From contig OY781040.1 of the NCBI GenBank assembly GCA_963676095.1, forward strand, positions 3,286,001 to 3,350,000: DNA of 64,000 bases. Reading direction: 5' to 3'. Origin of the DNA: G963676095 sp963676095 (GTDB lineage: Bacteria; Bacteroidota; Bacteroidia; Bacteroidales; Prolixibacteraceae). Position 1 is the first letter of the stretch, and each line of letters begins with the position of its first letter. The position numbers and the translations under genes are program-made. The notes under the pieces are model-generated. The model saw only the letters and a list, made by a program, of their open reading frames with translations. It did not search any database and had not been told where the DNA came from. This document shows positions 52,310 to 62,744 of this stretch, in pieces.

Positions 52310-54994
52310 TTAACCACAAATTTCATATTGAGAAAAAAGATACGTTAAACTCATATTCAGTTTTACTGCATCGTGAGGAATGAGTACATATTTCCATGGT
52401 TTGCCGTTGATTTGTTTGTTATATTCTGTGGCATTTTGGCAATAGTTTATGGCTGATTTTGCTTTTAATTGTACTTGCTCCGATTCTACATCGTCTTTCT
52501 TTTTGGTCTCGACCATTGCAATAAAACCGGGGGTTTCAATAATGAAGTCGGGCATATATTCTTTTGCCGGGCGACCATAATAGATTTGAAACTGTGATTT
52601 TGCCGGACGAAGCCACTTGATACATTGGGTGTCCTGTTCGAGAATAGTGGCAAAATCTTTTTCTGTTTTACTGTCGAACTTATACAATTTGTGGTAAGCT
52701 TTGACAAACCCGCAGAACACTTTATTCCTGATTTGCGAAACAGGTTCGATGTTTTCTTTGTAATCGTAAATGCGCTCGCCTGCATTTTTGGCGAGTGAAA
52801 AATCTTTGATTTCGGAGCAAGGGCGTACTGTCATCAACGGTTTTTCGAACCCTTCGTATACAATCTCGTGATGTTCCATCATTTGCTGATAGATTTGTTC
52901 GGCAATCGGCATTTTAAAATTCAGAACCACATTGACCACATCGCGTTCGGTTTCCAAATAGGAACGAAAATGCAATACCGCCTGATTTGCCAATTTGTAT
53001 AACAGTTCTTTGTGTTCGTCGTACCAGATTTCAGCTTTATCAATGAGTACCGAAACCAAATGATTTTCGATAAAACGTTCTTTGTACCCTCTGGTTCCGG
53101 CTGAAATAATCCGCTGGTTACCGCTTTGCAGCTCGCGGGTAACAATTTCCTCGGAACCGGGCTGAAAGTTCATTTTCGAAGTGTCCAAATCGAAATCGTG
53201 AAAAACAAGTTTTGTGTTTCCTGACGGCTGAATAACCAATCGCGGAATAGGAATGGTATTGTCGATGAACTTTTCGGCAAGGGTAATATAACGTTCGACA
53301 GCTTCGGCTGCTTCTGTTTCTGAAAACAAATTACCTTCGGCTTTCAATTTATTTTCGTAGCTTTTTTTGAACGTTTCTATCTGCTGGGTAGTCGTGATGG
53401 CTTCTTTGGTAAAGCTTTCGGCCCTGGGCGCAATGGTGTTGATGAATGGCAAAATAAATTCATCGCGTTTAATGTTGATTAATTCTTTTTCCTTTTTTGC
53501 GCCTTCCAATTGTGCGGCAGCCGCTTTCCGTTGTGCTATTTCAGCCTCAAATTTCGACTGAGGGGTAATAATTTCTTTTTGAACATTAATCCCGTCATCG
53601 TCGAGTACAATAATGTGTTCTACACGAACGATGGACCCGGGTTTATTGGCTTCGTCCACAATGTCCTGAAATTTGTCGTGCTGAACAATGGTCAGCGTGT
53701 CTACGTTATCGTTGCCTGTATGTTTTCCGTAAGGTAAACGCAAGCCACGTCCCAAAGTTTGTTCGGTAAGGGTACGCGATGCAGAAGTACGCAACGGAAC
53801 AATGGTGTAAAGATTGGTGACGTCCCAACCTTCTTTCAGCATATTCACGTGGATGACAATTTCGATGGGATTATCAGGATTTTCCAAACTGAGCAGCAAC
53901 TGAATGTTCTCGTCTTTTTCGGCCCCCGACTGATTGGAATGAATATCCATTACTTTGTCTTTGTAATAGCCATTGAAGAAATCGTCTTGCTGAATCATTT
54001 CTTTTAACTGAGACGCGTGGGTTGTATCAACTGCGACCACCAACACAAAAGGCTTTACTTCGCGCACGCCGTTGTCGCGGGCATAAATTGCCAATTCGGC
54101 TTTGGTGTTTTCGTGAATGCGAATGCCGTCGAGTAGTTTTAGCCGGTCGAGGTCGGCAATGCCGTATTGCGACGGGTCGAAATCTTTGCGAGTAGCAACG
54201 GCAGGTTTTTTTACAAATCCATCGGCAATGGCATTGGCGAGGCTGTATTCGTACACTACGTTTTTGAATTTGGTGTATTTGCTGCCCGACTGCGTTTGTG
54301 GTGTTGCCGTAAACTCCAAACCAAGAATGGGGTTCAGTTCATTGATGACCGTCATTCCACGGTCGGCACGGTAGTGATGCGATTCGTCCATCAGGATTAC
54401 CAGGTCATTCAATCCCGACAAATAGTTGAAATAGGAGTCGCCCAAATATTCCGACATTCTTTTGATGCGTGGGGCATTTCCGCCACGGGTTTCGGAATTG
54501 ATTTTAGAAATATTGAATACGTTGATATTGATGGACTGAAACAATTCGTTATCGGAAAACTGGTTGTAGTTGTCGCCGTTGATGATGCGCGGGGCATTTT
54601 GTGCAAAAGCGGCAATGCCACGAAATACGTATTTAGGGTTTTGCGGATTGGAAAAATCGTCAATCAGTTTATTATAAATGGTAAGGTTCGGTGCCAGTAC
54701 AAAAAAGTTTTTTACTTCGTGTTCAAGGAACAAATAGGCAATGCAAGCTCCCATCAGGCGTGTTTTTCCAACACCGGTAGCCAAAGCAAAACAGATGGAC
54801 GGAAAAGTACGTTCAAAATCGGTACAAGTTGGATATTTACTTTTTACAATGCCGAGCATTTCGGAAAGGCTTAGCACGGCTTTGTTTTTCTGTGGCTGCA
54901 TCAGCCCGTAAAGTTCCGCCAGAATATTCAGAGATTCTTCCTGCGGAGCACGTAGGCTTAGTCGGTTACATATGTAGTTCGCGTGTTTGTCCAT
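52310..54994 (-). CDS. Type III restriction enzyme Res subunit (helicase-nuclease)
   Basis: 894 residues. Superfamily 2 helicase: Walker A ATGVGKTRL at about 72-80, DESHHYRAD (DExH) near 225, LEFTATPQ, and motif VI TLGRGLRLPYGKH. The C-terminal PD-(D/E)xK nuclease is visible as MPDFIIETPGFIAMVETKKK. With Mod it cleaves unmodified DNA after ATP-driven movement. The start is 3 bases after the stop of mod, so the two are co-translated. Last gene of the operon. Ends in normal coding sequence just past repeat copy B. Confidence 0.93.
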   Translation of the reverse strand: MDKHANYICNRLSLRAPQEESLNILAELYGLMQPQKNKAVLSLSEMLGIVKSKYPTCTDFERTFPSICFALATGVGKTRLMGACIAYLFLEHEVKNFFVLAPNLTIYNKLIDDFSNPQNPKYVFRGIAAFAQNAPRIINGDNYNQFSDNELFQSININVFNISKINSETRGGNAPRIKRMSEYLGDSYFNYLSGLNDLVILMDESHHYRADRGMTVINELNPILGLEFTATPQTQSGSKYTKFKNVVYEYSLANAIADGFVKKPAVATRKDFDPSQYGIADLDRLKLLDGIRIHENTKAELAIYARDNGVREVKPFVLVVAVDTTHASQLKEMIQQDDFFNGYYKDKVMDIHSNQSGAEKDENIQLLLSLENPDNPIEIVIHVNMLKEGWDVTNLYTIVPLRTSASRTLTEQTLGRGLRLPYGKHTGNDNVDTLTIVQHDKFQDIVDEANKPGSIVRVEHIIVLDDDGINVQKEIITPQSKFEAEIAQRKAAAAQLEGAKKEKELINIKRDEFILPFINTIAPRAESFTKEAITTTQQIETFKKSYENKLKAEGNLFSETEAAEAVERYITLAEKFIDNTIPIPRLVIQPSGNTKLVFHDFDLDTSKMNFQPGSEEIVTRELQSGNQRIISAGTRGYKERFIENHLVSVLIDKAEIWYDEHKELLYKLANQAVLHFRSYLETERDVVNVVLNFKMPIAEQIYQQMMEHHEIVYEGFEKPLMTVRPCSEIKDFSLAKNAGERIYDYKENIEPVSQIRNKVFCGFVKAYHKLYKFDSKTEKDFATILEQDTQCIKWLRPAKSQFQIYYGRPAKEYMPDFIIETPGFIAMVETKKKDDVESEQVQLKAKSAINYCQNATEYNKQINGKPWKYVLIPHDAVKLNMSLTYLFSQYEICG

Positions 54995-54997
54995 AGC

Positions 54998-56674
54998 TTA
55001 TTCGTTAGGCAGTTGACTGAATAAATCGGGCATTTCTGTCGTATGCCTGGGTTTGTTGTTTGTTTTTGCAGGTTCAGGTTTGATTCGTTCGTCCAATTCG
55101 GGACGAAGCTCGTCGAGCGGGCTGTTGACAATGTTGAGGCTGTAATCGCTGTCTTGCTTAAATTCGCAACGGTTGAGCAACATGGCCGGAATTTTGCGAA
55201 TGTTGATGTTCTGATAGACCATTTCAAGGTCCGACTCGAATTGCGTGCAACAAATCAGCAAACTTTCTTCGGCAAGCAAATCCCCGGCAATGGCATCGAG
55301 CATAGGGCGGGTAAGGTATTGTGTGGTGGTAAAAATATAATCCTGCTCAGAGGAATAGCCCTGTTTCCAATATTTGTTTTCATCGGGTTGGTATTTAAAT
55401 CCTTCCTGTTTGGCCATTGCAGCCGCCAGCATTTGGGCATCGTATTCTTTGCTGATGATTAAATTGCCGTAAGCATCGATGGTTAACAAGGGCGGAGCCA
55501 GCTCGTAGAATTTGAAGCCGCCGCCGCCTTTCCAGTTTACGGCTTTGCTGATGCCGCCCTGCTCGCCATCGACCACGGCCTTCAGCCGTGGAAAGCAGTG
55601 CGTGACGGCGTGTCCGCCTAACTCTATGCCAATGTATCTTCGGCCCATTTTATGGGCTACGCCCGCGGTGGTACCGGAACCTAGAAAGGAATCGAGAACG
55701 AGGTCGCCTTCATTACTGCCAAGAAATAGTATCCTTTCCAATAATCTTTCCGGTTTTGGAGTTGAAAAGATACTTTTGGCATTAAAAGCCCTAACTTCTT
55801 TTTTAGCTTCTTGGTTATCCCCAACTTCATCTCTAAAAAAAATGGTCTTAGCCGTAATTCCCTGTTTGACTTCTGTTAAATATCTTTTTAACTGAGGTGC
55901 ACCTTTCCCATCTTTGCCAAAATAAAATCTGTTTTCATTCAGGTACTTATCAGCTGTTTCTTTATTGAATCTGTAGCAGCTACCTTCAGGAGGCCAATAC
56001 TCTTTTCCCGTGTTCGGATTAATAATAGGAAATACGCCACTTTGAGAAAATGATTTTACTAAAACATTATCAGAACGCCAGAGACCACTTCCATCATTAT
56101 CATTATATTTGTAATATTTATTTTGTTTTTCGCTTCTCGGTAAAAGATTTGGTCTCCAGATTTCTTTATTTTTTGCATAAACGAGTATGTGATCGTGACT
56201 GTCAGATAACCATTTCGCATCATTCTGTGGTGAATACTTTTTTTCCCAAATTACATTATTTATAAAATTTTGCCTGCCAAAAACTTCATCACAAAGCACT
56301 TTTAAATAATGACACTCGTCGTCGTCAATCGAAATCCAGATGGAGCCATCGTTATTTAACAGGTTACGGAGAATTTTTAACCGTTGGTTCATTAAATTCA
56401 GCCAAAGGGAATGTTCCACTCCGTCGTCGTAATGCTCAAACGCGTTTCCGGTGTTGTATGGCGGGTCAATATAGATGCATTTTACTTTTCCGGCATAGTC
56501 CTGTTCGAGGGCTTTGAGTGCAAGCAGGTTGTCGCCATGAATGAGCATATTCTCGCTGTTGGGGTCGCCATAGCTGTATTCGGGGTTTTCAATTAAAATT
56601 CGGGGTTCGAGCTTTGGTTCTTCGCCTTTGCCAATCCATGTGAGTTCCAATTTCTGGAGTTTATTTTGTGCCAT
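54998..56674 (-). CDS. Type III DNA methyltransferase Mod subunit
   Basis: 558 residues. Motif IV DPPYNTG at 70-76 (adenine N6 methylation) comes before motif I FLGSGTTAG near 330, the beta-class order expected for Mod. The N-terminal LIHGDNLLALKALEQDYAGK and a variable target-recognition region between the motifs complete the picture. The tail is charged and ends DLFSQLPNE. The modification sequence cannot be read from the protein. Confidence 0.94.
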   Translation of the reverse strand: MAQNKLQKLELTWIGKGEEPKLEPRILIENPEYSYGDPNSENMLIHGDNLLALKALEQDYAGKVKCIYIDPPYNTGNAFEHYDDGVEHSLWLNLMNQRLKILRNLLNNDGSIWISIDDDECHYLKVLCDEVFGRQNFINNVIWEKKYSPQNDAKWLSDSHDHILVYAKNKEIWRPNLLPRSEKQNKYYKYNDNDGSGLWRSDNVLVKSFSQSGVFPIINPNTGKEYWPPEGSCYRFNKETADKYLNENRFYFGKDGKGAPQLKRYLTEVKQGITAKTIFFRDEVGDNQEAKKEVRAFNAKSIFSTPKPERLLERILFLGSNEGDLVLDSFLGSGTTAGVAHKMGRRYIGIELGGHAVTHCFPRLKAVVDGEQGGISKAVNWKGGGGFKFYELAPPLLTIDAYGNLIISKEYDAQMLAAAMAKQEGFKYQPDENKYWKQGYSSEQDYIFTTTQYLTRPMLDAIAGDLLAEESLLICCTQFESDLEMVYQNINIRKIPAMLLNRCEFKQDSDYSLNIVNSPLDELRPELDERIKPEPAKTNNKPRHTTEMPDLFSQLPNE

Positions 56675-56715
56675 CGTTTATATGCTATCTAAAAGTTTAT
56701 CTAAAGTTTGTCTAA

Positions 56716-58407
56716 TTACTTATTGTTCTTTTCCGTTTTAGATAAAGCTAAAATCCAAACAGGGTTTCGTGTAGTTCCTTTATTTTCAATGGTTTTATCG
56801 CGTTTATGCATGGCATACACCAAATTTCGAACTTTATTTTGCTTTTGTTTTACATCTAAAATGTCCGGAAGTATATCTAAAATTAATTCATCAACTTCAT
56901 TTTTTGAGGCTTTTCCGTATTTTTTCAGCATATCGATAATAAGCTTTTTGTAATGATCATCTTTGAGGCCTCTGTTTCTTATGTATTCAGCCTTTTGATT
57001 CGTGGCTTCAGCAATATGGGCAGCTACATAGTAGTTTGGTTTACGCCCTTCAATAAAGCCTTTCTTTTTAAGCATTTTTGCATTTTCGTCAGGAATGGTT
57101 TCCCTTTTTTGAATTTTGTCTAATAACACGACTTCAGTAAGCGATAAATCATCTTTTTTTTCGATTAATAGTTTGGAATAGTTTTCGTCGATAGAGTGTC
57201 CGTAAATCTCCAACACGACCTCGCCACCCGATGTTTTTGAATAATCGGGTAAAGGGAAATAGCGTTTTCTTTGGCTTTTGTACATTTTATGAATACCATA
57301 TCCCATTGTATCAATCATACTGAGATTGACCATTGCATCGGCAAGGAACCGGTTTCTGTATTTTTTGGGCGTTTTTTGCCCAAGCGTATAGTCGTCCGCT
57401 TTTCCTTCAAAAAAACTACCTGCATTTGTAAAGATGAGCTTTCCGGCTTGCTCGGTCAATACAATTCTGCTTTGCATACCGTAATCCTGATGGGCAATGC
57501 AGTTGTTTAGTGCCTCAAGAATCACTTCCGGGTCGTATTTGATAACTTCTGTCGCTATGAGCTGGTTGTTTGGAAAGAATTTATATTTTACGTTTCTGAT
57601 TCTTCTTAGAACATCGTTAATTCCTGTGAAAAGCGGAATTTCGAAATGTTCATAGGCTTTTTCTTCTGTATCGAGTTTCCATGTGATTTGTGCCACAGCA
57701 GGTGAGATAAAATGAGCCGATTCGGATTTGCCCAGTAAGATAATTGCTGTATTGGTTATTTTTCCATCAATTGTAATTTTTGCTTTATCCAAAAACAGTT
57801 TATCCGGCCAATTGTTGATTTCAGAAAAATAAGGTTTCCCTATCTGCTTTTCTTTATACTTTTCTTTCGCTAATTGGATGGCATTATTGTCTAGCGCTTC
57901 AATGGTCGCATTTTCAACTATTTTAGCGGACCAGTCTTCCTGTGAGTTATAAATGATTTTAGCATAATGCGGATAATCTTTAAGCTGAGTTAAAGATGTT
58001 CCTATGCGAATAAATGCTTTATTCTGAAAATTAGTAGGTTCACCAATAGCGGCCGGTATTCTGAAAATTTCGATTTTATTATTCGAATCATAATTACATT
58101 CAAAATATCCGAACCGAATGGAAGGAGACAAATATCGTCTGACCCAAAAATCCAGCTCGTCATTGCCATGCTTTCGTTGCCTGAAATTATAGGATGTTCC
58201 TTTGATGGAGTGATCATCGTCTTTAACCCCCAAAACCAAATAGCCAAAAGATTGATTGTTTACACAGGCAGCATTTGACAAACCGGAGATATATTCGCCC
58301 AATTTTTCATCCGGGTTAATGGTGCCCGACTTAAACTCGACCCATTCAGTTTCTTTAGGCAAAGCACGAAGTTCATTAATTAAATATATGAATTCCTGAT
58401 TATCCAT
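56716..58407 (-). CDS. AlbA_2/Schlafen-type DNA-binding and ATPase-like protein in the RM operon
   Basis: 563 residues. An AlbA_2 domain at the N-terminus (EWVEFKSGTINPDEKLGEYI, GLSNAACVNNQSFGYLVLGV), a central ATPase-like part (EALNNCIAHQDYGMQSRIVL, TNAGSFFEG), and a C-terminal winged-helix region. It is placed one base from the helicase gene and 41 bases upstream of mod. Such proteins are often labelled transcriptional regulators, but here the fixed place between a SNF2 helicase and Mod suggests a working part of the defence system or its controller. Confidence 0.85.
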   Translation of the reverse strand: MDNQEFIYLINELRALPKETEWVEFKSGTINPDEKLGEYISGLSNAACVNNQSFGYLVLGVKDDDHSIKGTSYNFRQRKHGNDELDFWVRRYLSPSIRFGYFECNYDSNNKIEIFRIPAAIGEPTNFQNKAFIRIGTSLTQLKDYPHYAKIIYNSQEDWSAKIVENATIEALDNNAIQLAKEKYKEKQIGKPYFSEINNWPDKLFLDKAKITIDGKITNTAIILLGKSESAHFISPAVAQITWKLDTEEKAYEHFEIPLFTGINDVLRRIRNVKYKFFPNNQLIATEVIKYDPEVILEALNNCIAHQDYGMQSRIVLTEQAGKLIFTNAGSFFEGKADDYTLGQKTPKKYRNRFLADAMVNLSMIDTMGYGIHKMYKSQRKRYFPLPDYSKTSGGEVVLEIYGHSIDENYSKLLIEKKDDLSLTEVVLLDKIQKRETIPDENAKMLKKKGFIEGRKPNYYVAAHIAEATNQKAEYIRNRGLKDDHYKKLIIDMLKKYGKASKNEVDELILDILPDILDVKQKQNKVRNLVYAMHKRDKTIENKGTTRNPVWILALSKTEKNNK

Positions 58408-61400
58408 TTATCTAATGCTCCATTTAATTGTGAATAGTTCGTTTACCGAAATATTTTGTTTTAATCGTTTTTCAATATCGTTCAGTAATACTTCTTTTTT
58501 TTCGTCAATGTTGTCTTGTGCCTCGAAGAGGTTCTGACGTTTTTCGCTACGCTTTTTTTCCAGTTCTTTAATCTCGCGTTGTGCTTTTACTTTGCTTTCG
58601 AGATTCAACATTTTTTTTGCTTCGGATTTCCGGAGTTTTATCTCGGCATCAAGATCTTTGATTTCCTTTTCGAGGCTGATTTTCATATCGTCAGCCCATT
58701 GGTCGAGTTTGTCCATTTCGGTATCGAAAAAGTCGCGGTTACGAGTAGCATTTTCATTTAAAATAGTTTGTTCCTCGGCAAAGCTGAGTTCTTTTAATCT
58801 TTCGTTTACATCGATAGGAATATAACAGTTTCCCTTTTCGCTGCCTTTTATTGAAAAGATACGCTGGGCCAGTTCGCTTTCGATTGTCTTGCCTTTTTCA
58901 GTAAAACAAGCCAAGAGTAAATAATCTTCATACTCGAAAGAGTTGATTTCAAGGTGGCTTAATTGCATATAGCCCGATTGCCCGATGAATTTTTCCAAAG
59001 CGGTAATTTTGGTTGGCGTATCGAAATAACTGAAAACAACTTCTTTTACATGAGTGTCAATCACCTTACAGGCTTCGAGAATTTGTTTGGCCAGTTTATG
59101 ACCAACCCTGTATATATTGGTATCATCTGGAACAAAAACATCGGATTTACGCTGTCCTTCGTGTGGCTTTAAGACCATATATGGTCCCTGATGTATTTTT
59201 AACTCAGGGAATGGATTCTCTTTTAAGTAAAAGGAATAGTTTTCATCGTCGAATTGAGCAGAACTGTTCAGGTAGAACTTAGTTGTTGCCCAAAGGCGTT
59301 CTTCAAACTTATTCAGGTATTCTTTGCTGGCAATCAGGTTGGTTTTTAGCTTTTCGCGCACTTCTTCGTCAAAATTCTCGAGCAGTACTTGTCTGGTATT
59401 TTGTACCCGTTCTGAAATGTCAGGTCTTAGCTCTTCCTGTAAATTATCGAAAGCAATCTGAATTTCGGCGGGATTGCGACAGTTGTTGTAAATTTCGGCA
59501 ATTCTCTTTTCAAAATCGATCCCGTTGCCAATTGTTCCCAACACCTCGTCGGATGCCCCAAAAACACCGTCAAACAGCCGGAACTTTTCTTCCAGCAACT
59601 GGTAAACCCGTTGGTCGGCAGCATTTTTCTTGTTCAGAAAATTAAGAACGACAACATCGAATTTTTGTCCGTAACGATGGCAACGGCCAATGCGCTGCTC
59701 GATACGCTGGGGATTCCACGGTAAATCGAAATTAACGATTAGCGAACAAAACTGCAGGTTGATCCCTTCGGCGGCCGCTTCGGTAGCAATCATTATCGTT
59801 GCTTCGTTTTTGAAGTGATCGACGATTGCAGCACGTTTGTCAGCCGTTAAAGAACCTGTAAGGACATCGGTATCTTTATATTTTGCGACGTAAGCCTTGT
59901 ATATTTCGCTGGATTTAGGGTCGTTGTTGCTTCCGTTAAATGCGACAACTTTTCCCTCGTAACCCCGGCTTTCGAGCAGGTTAAACAAGAAATCCTGAGT
60001 CCGGCGCGATTCGGTGAAAATTAATGCTTTTTGGTTGGCCCCTAGCTTTTGAAGTTCGGAAAATCCGCGTTCAAGAGCCGTAAATAGTTTTTCGGCTTTA
60101 TCATTCTTTTGGATTTTACCGGCCAATTCCCTGAACCTTTCCAAATCGGCTTTTTCAGTTTTTATTTGTTTAATCTCTTCGTCGGTATATTCAATTTCCT
60201 CTTCTTCCGTTTCGGATTCTTCGTTTTCATCTGCCCATTCGTCGGCCAGTTCATCGTAGTTTTCAAAATCGATTTCGAGGCTGTTGTCTGTTGTCAACTC
60301 GTGTTTTTGAATGATCCTGTCTAGTTTATTTGCCAATGCTTCCAATGTGCCTGAGATTGCATAGGTGGAAGATGCCAACAACTTGCGAAGGATCAAGGTC
60401 ATTAACTGGCGTTGACTAGATGGCAAAGCATACAAATGAGGACGTTGCAAATACTCGGAAACCCACCGGTATAATGTCATTTCATCGTCGCCCGGGAAAT
60501 ATTCTTCAACCAATGGAATTCGTTTAGTGTAACGGATGTATTCCAACACTTGTCGTCTTAATGTTCTGCGACAAACCGGTTGCAACCTGTTGCGTAAATC
60601 GGAAAAATTTTCTTCTTCAACTAACCGGCTATACTGACTCTTAAAACTTTTTAGATCGCCAAAGACATACGGGTCGACGAGGCTTACCAATCCATATAAT
60701 TCAAGAATAGAATTTTGTAGCGGAGTGGCCGTAAGTAAAACTTTTTTATAATTAATTAAGGCATCTTTAATGCCGTTCCCTATTTTGTTGCCCGGTTTAT
60801 ATACGTTGCGTAAACGGTGAGCTTCGTCAATAACTACCAAATCCCATCTTGTACTTTCTAAATAGGCAGCTTTGTTTTTTGCGAAATGGAATGAGCAAAT
60901 AACAATGTTGTCTTTTTGATTAAATGGGTTTAGGTTTCCCTCCTTAATTGTATTGTTAAACGATTTTGATTCGAGAATCAAGGAAGGCAGGTAGAACTTA
61001 TCAGTAAGCTCACTGTTCCATTGTTTGCGAAGATTTGACGGACAGATGATCAGGAGATTTCTTTTTCTCTCAGCCCAACTTTGCGAAAGGATAATACCTG
61101 CTTCAATTGTTTTTCCTAATCCAACTTCATCGGCTAAAATTGCACCTTTTGATAACGGCGATTTAAAGGCAAACAAGGCAGCTTCCACCTGATGCGGGTT
61201 TAAATCGACCTGTGCATCCTGAAGCGAAGCAGTCAGCTTTCCTAAATCGTTTGCCGGGCGTTGCCTTGTTAGTTCGTAGGCAAAATATTTAGCGTGATAA
61301 GGCGTGATTTCTTTCAAAACGGTTGTACTCTGGTTTTGCAAATTTATGTCGTAAAATAAATGACTAACTAAAATATAAAAGATTGAATTAAATTCTTTCT

Positions 61401-61455
61401 TCAAGGGAAAGTAAATTTTAATATTACAGTAATGGATGAGGGACATAGGAACCAT
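58408..61455 (-). CDS. SNF2-family helicase (RapA/DrmD-like) heading the defence operon
   Basis: 1015 codons as drawn. The family-like start is probably the TTG at 61341 (LQNQSTTVLKEITPYHAKYF), since the first 38 residues look non-coding; no ATG is near. Motifs: ILADEVGLGKTIEAG (Walker A), VIDEAHRLRN, LLTATPLQN, then ATEAAAEGINLQFC and WNPQRIEQRIGRCHRYGQ of the helicase C-domain, and a long C-terminal coiled coil. It resembles HepA/RapA-like and DISARM DrmD-like helicases. First of four overlapping or adjacent genes. Confidence 0.88.
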   Translation of the reverse strand: MVPMSLIHYCNIKIYFPLKKEFNSIFYILVSHLFYDINLQNQSTTVLKEITPYHAKYFAYELTRQRPANDLGKLTASLQDAQVDLNPHQVEAALFAFKSPLSKGAILADEVGLGKTIEAGIILSQSWAERKRNLLIICPSNLRKQWNSELTDKFYLPSLILESKSFNNTIKEGNLNPFNQKDNIVICSFHFAKNKAAYLESTRWDLVVIDEAHRLRNVYKPGNKIGNGIKDALINYKKVLLTATPLQNSILELYGLVSLVDPYVFGDLKSFKSQYSRLVEEENFSDLRNRLQPVCRRTLRRQVLEYIRYTKRIPLVEEYFPGDDEMTLYRWVSEYLQRPHLYALPSSQRQLMTLILRKLLASSTYAISGTLEALANKLDRIIQKHELTTDNSLEIDFENYDELADEWADENEESETEEEEIEYTDEEIKQIKTEKADLERFRELAGKIQKNDKAEKLFTALERGFSELQKLGANQKALIFTESRRTQDFLFNLLESRGYEGKVVAFNGSNNDPKSSEIYKAYVAKYKDTDVLTGSLTADKRAAIVDHFKNEATIMIATEAAAEGINLQFCSLIVNFDLPWNPQRIEQRIGRCHRYGQKFDVVVLNFLNKKNAADQRVYQLLEEKFRLFDGVFGASDEVLGTIGNGIDFEKRIAEIYNNCRNPAEIQIAFDNLQEELRPDISERVQNTRQVLLENFDEEVREKLKTNLIASKEYLNKFEERLWATTKFYLNSSAQFDDENYSFYLKENPFPELKIHQGPYMVLKPHEGQRKSDVFVPDDTNIYRVGHKLAKQILEACKVIDTHVKEVVFSYFDTPTKITALEKFIGQSGYMQLSHLEINSFEYEDYLLLACFTEKGKTIESELAQRIFSIKGSEKGNCYIPIDVNERLKELSFAEEQTILNENATRNRDFFDTEMDKLDQWADDMKISLEKEIKDLDAEIKLRKSEAKKMLNLESKVKAQREIKELEKKRSEKRQNLFEAQDNIDEKKEVLLNDIEKRLKQNISVNELFTIKWSIR

Positions 61456-61562
61456 AACGTTTCCGGATTTGAGAAGTGTAGTAAGCCTACGAACAAAACC
61501 CTGTTAATAATTTTCTGCAAACAATCCATAACCCAAGAATTTGTCAAGTAGTTCATTAGAGG

Positions 61563-62039
61563 TTATTTCAAAATAAAATCTGCTGAAACCTTTTTTACAG
61601 AAAACCTATAATTGATTCTTATGTTTTTATATCCAAAATAATTATCATTTATCTTTAATATTTTATACGCATCTCTATTGTAAGGGTCTGAATTATCCAC
61701 TGGGTACTTGACTCCATTTTCAATCCTTCCTTTAAAAATAGTAAAGTAAATATTTCCAGAAATCCCCCATTCTCCATATTCACTAGCTCTTATTATGTTA
61801 CCGTCTTTATCAGTATTTTTAAACTGAATAATATATGTTCCATCCAAATTTCTTTCAACGAGCCATTCATTTTTACCTCGTTGTTTTGACTCCATGTTCC
61901 CATACCATTTCCCGGTCATTCTTTGCCAATTTAGTTCATCATTTCTGGAAAGACTAGGACTAGCATGTGGAATTTTATTAAAAATTCCACATCCGAATAG
62001 ACATGAACAAATCATCAGGCACGCTACAATTCTTTTCAT
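61563..62039 (-). CDS. Lipoprotein of unknown function
   Basis: 158 residues. Lipoprotein signal KRIVACLMICSCLFGC with lipid Cys at about 17. The body reads like a small beta-barrel or lipocalin-like domain (WQRMTGKWYGNMESKQRGKN, WLVERNLDGTYIIQFKNTD, GISGNIYFTIFKG). No partner gene. Not clearly part of the defence operon; it lies 107 bases upstream of it in the same orientation. Confidence 0.72.
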   Translation of the reverse strand: MKRIVACLMICSCLFGCGIFNKIPHASPSLSRNDELNWQRMTGKWYGNMESKQRGKNEWLVERNLDGTYIIQFKNTDKDGNIIRASEYGEWGISGNIYFTIFKGRIENGVKYPVDNSDPYNRDAYKILKINDNYFGYKNIRINYRFSVKKVSADFILK

Positions 62040-62094
62040 TATTGAAGTATTTAGCTATTCACCACAAAGATCATCCAGCAGATTTTTCCGGCTT

Positions 62095-62208
62095 TCAACC
62101 TTTCTTTTCAACCACCTCGATCAACTGATCAATCATCTCTTTCAAGTATTTTATTTCTTCCTTTAGCGGCTGATTTTCTACATACCCAATTGCCAGTAGT
62201 TTATACAT
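62095..62208 (-). pseudogene. Possible coiled-coil tail of a lost regulator
   Basis: A 37-codon frame, MYKLLAIGYVENQPLKEEIK then YLKEMIDQLIEVVEKKG, resembles the C-terminal coiled coil of short XRE-type regulators and is near one. Too short to judge. Confidence 0.3.
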
Positions 62209-62330
62209 AAACTTTTTTCAATATCGTAATTGCAGATATTCCCAGTTCCAAAACCTGGGCCACTATCCTCTTTTATCTCTTGGCAAATAAAAACACCATC
62301 CTTGCCCCTTGCTATTGCGTTCGCAAAGCA

Positions 62331-62744
62331 TCACTTCCTCTCTTTCAGCAACTTCTCCAACAGTTCGATTTTCTTTTGTTCGGCCTGTAATAATTTTTCA
62401 AAAAGTCCCGCAATTTTTTCCATTGGATTATTATTGATATTGTCACCAGCAATATAATAGCCCGCTGCCCCTGTATTGTTCTCAATATTACTATTTTCAA
62501 TAATAATAGTTACAGGGTCTTCTTCCATTTCCTTAATGAATTCGGAAGATATATTCAGGGCTTTGGCGATTTTTTCGATTACATCATCCTCAATGACTTT
62601 TTTCTGTTCGTATCTGGAAATCATGGTTTGGCTTATCCCAATGTCAGCGGCCAAAGCGTCTTGTTTGATACCCAGTGTATGGCGGATACGCTTAACAGCA
62701 TGCCCGTGATGCGTGTTTTTTAGCGTCTTTTCTTCTGTTTCCAT
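62331..62744 (-). CDS. XRE-family transcriptional regulator with C-terminal coiled coil
   Basis: 137 residues from the ATG at 62744; an upstream in-frame start at 62774 is less likely. Helix-turn-helix in VKRIRHTLGIKQDALAADIG, ISQTMISRYEQKKVI. A linker rich in Asn (NSNIENNTGAAGYYIAGDNI) precedes a C-terminal coiled coil (LFEKLLQAEQKKIELLEKLL) that likely mediates oligomerisation. Targets unknown; it is transcribed away from the SusC-like gene. Confidence 0.88.
   Translation of the reverse strand: METEEKTLKNTHHGHAVKRIRHTLGIKQDALAADIGISQTMISRYEQKKVIEDDVIEKIAKALNISSEFIKEMEEDPVTIIIENSNIENNTGAAGYYIAGDNINNNPMEKIAGLFEKLLQAEQKKIELLEKLLKERK

Noticed and set aside
52310..61455. DISARM or BREX system
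   Set aside because: The SNF2 helicase is DrmD-like, but DrmA, DrmB, DrmC, PglZ, BrxC and BrxL counterparts are not present; Mod and Res clearly form a type III pair.
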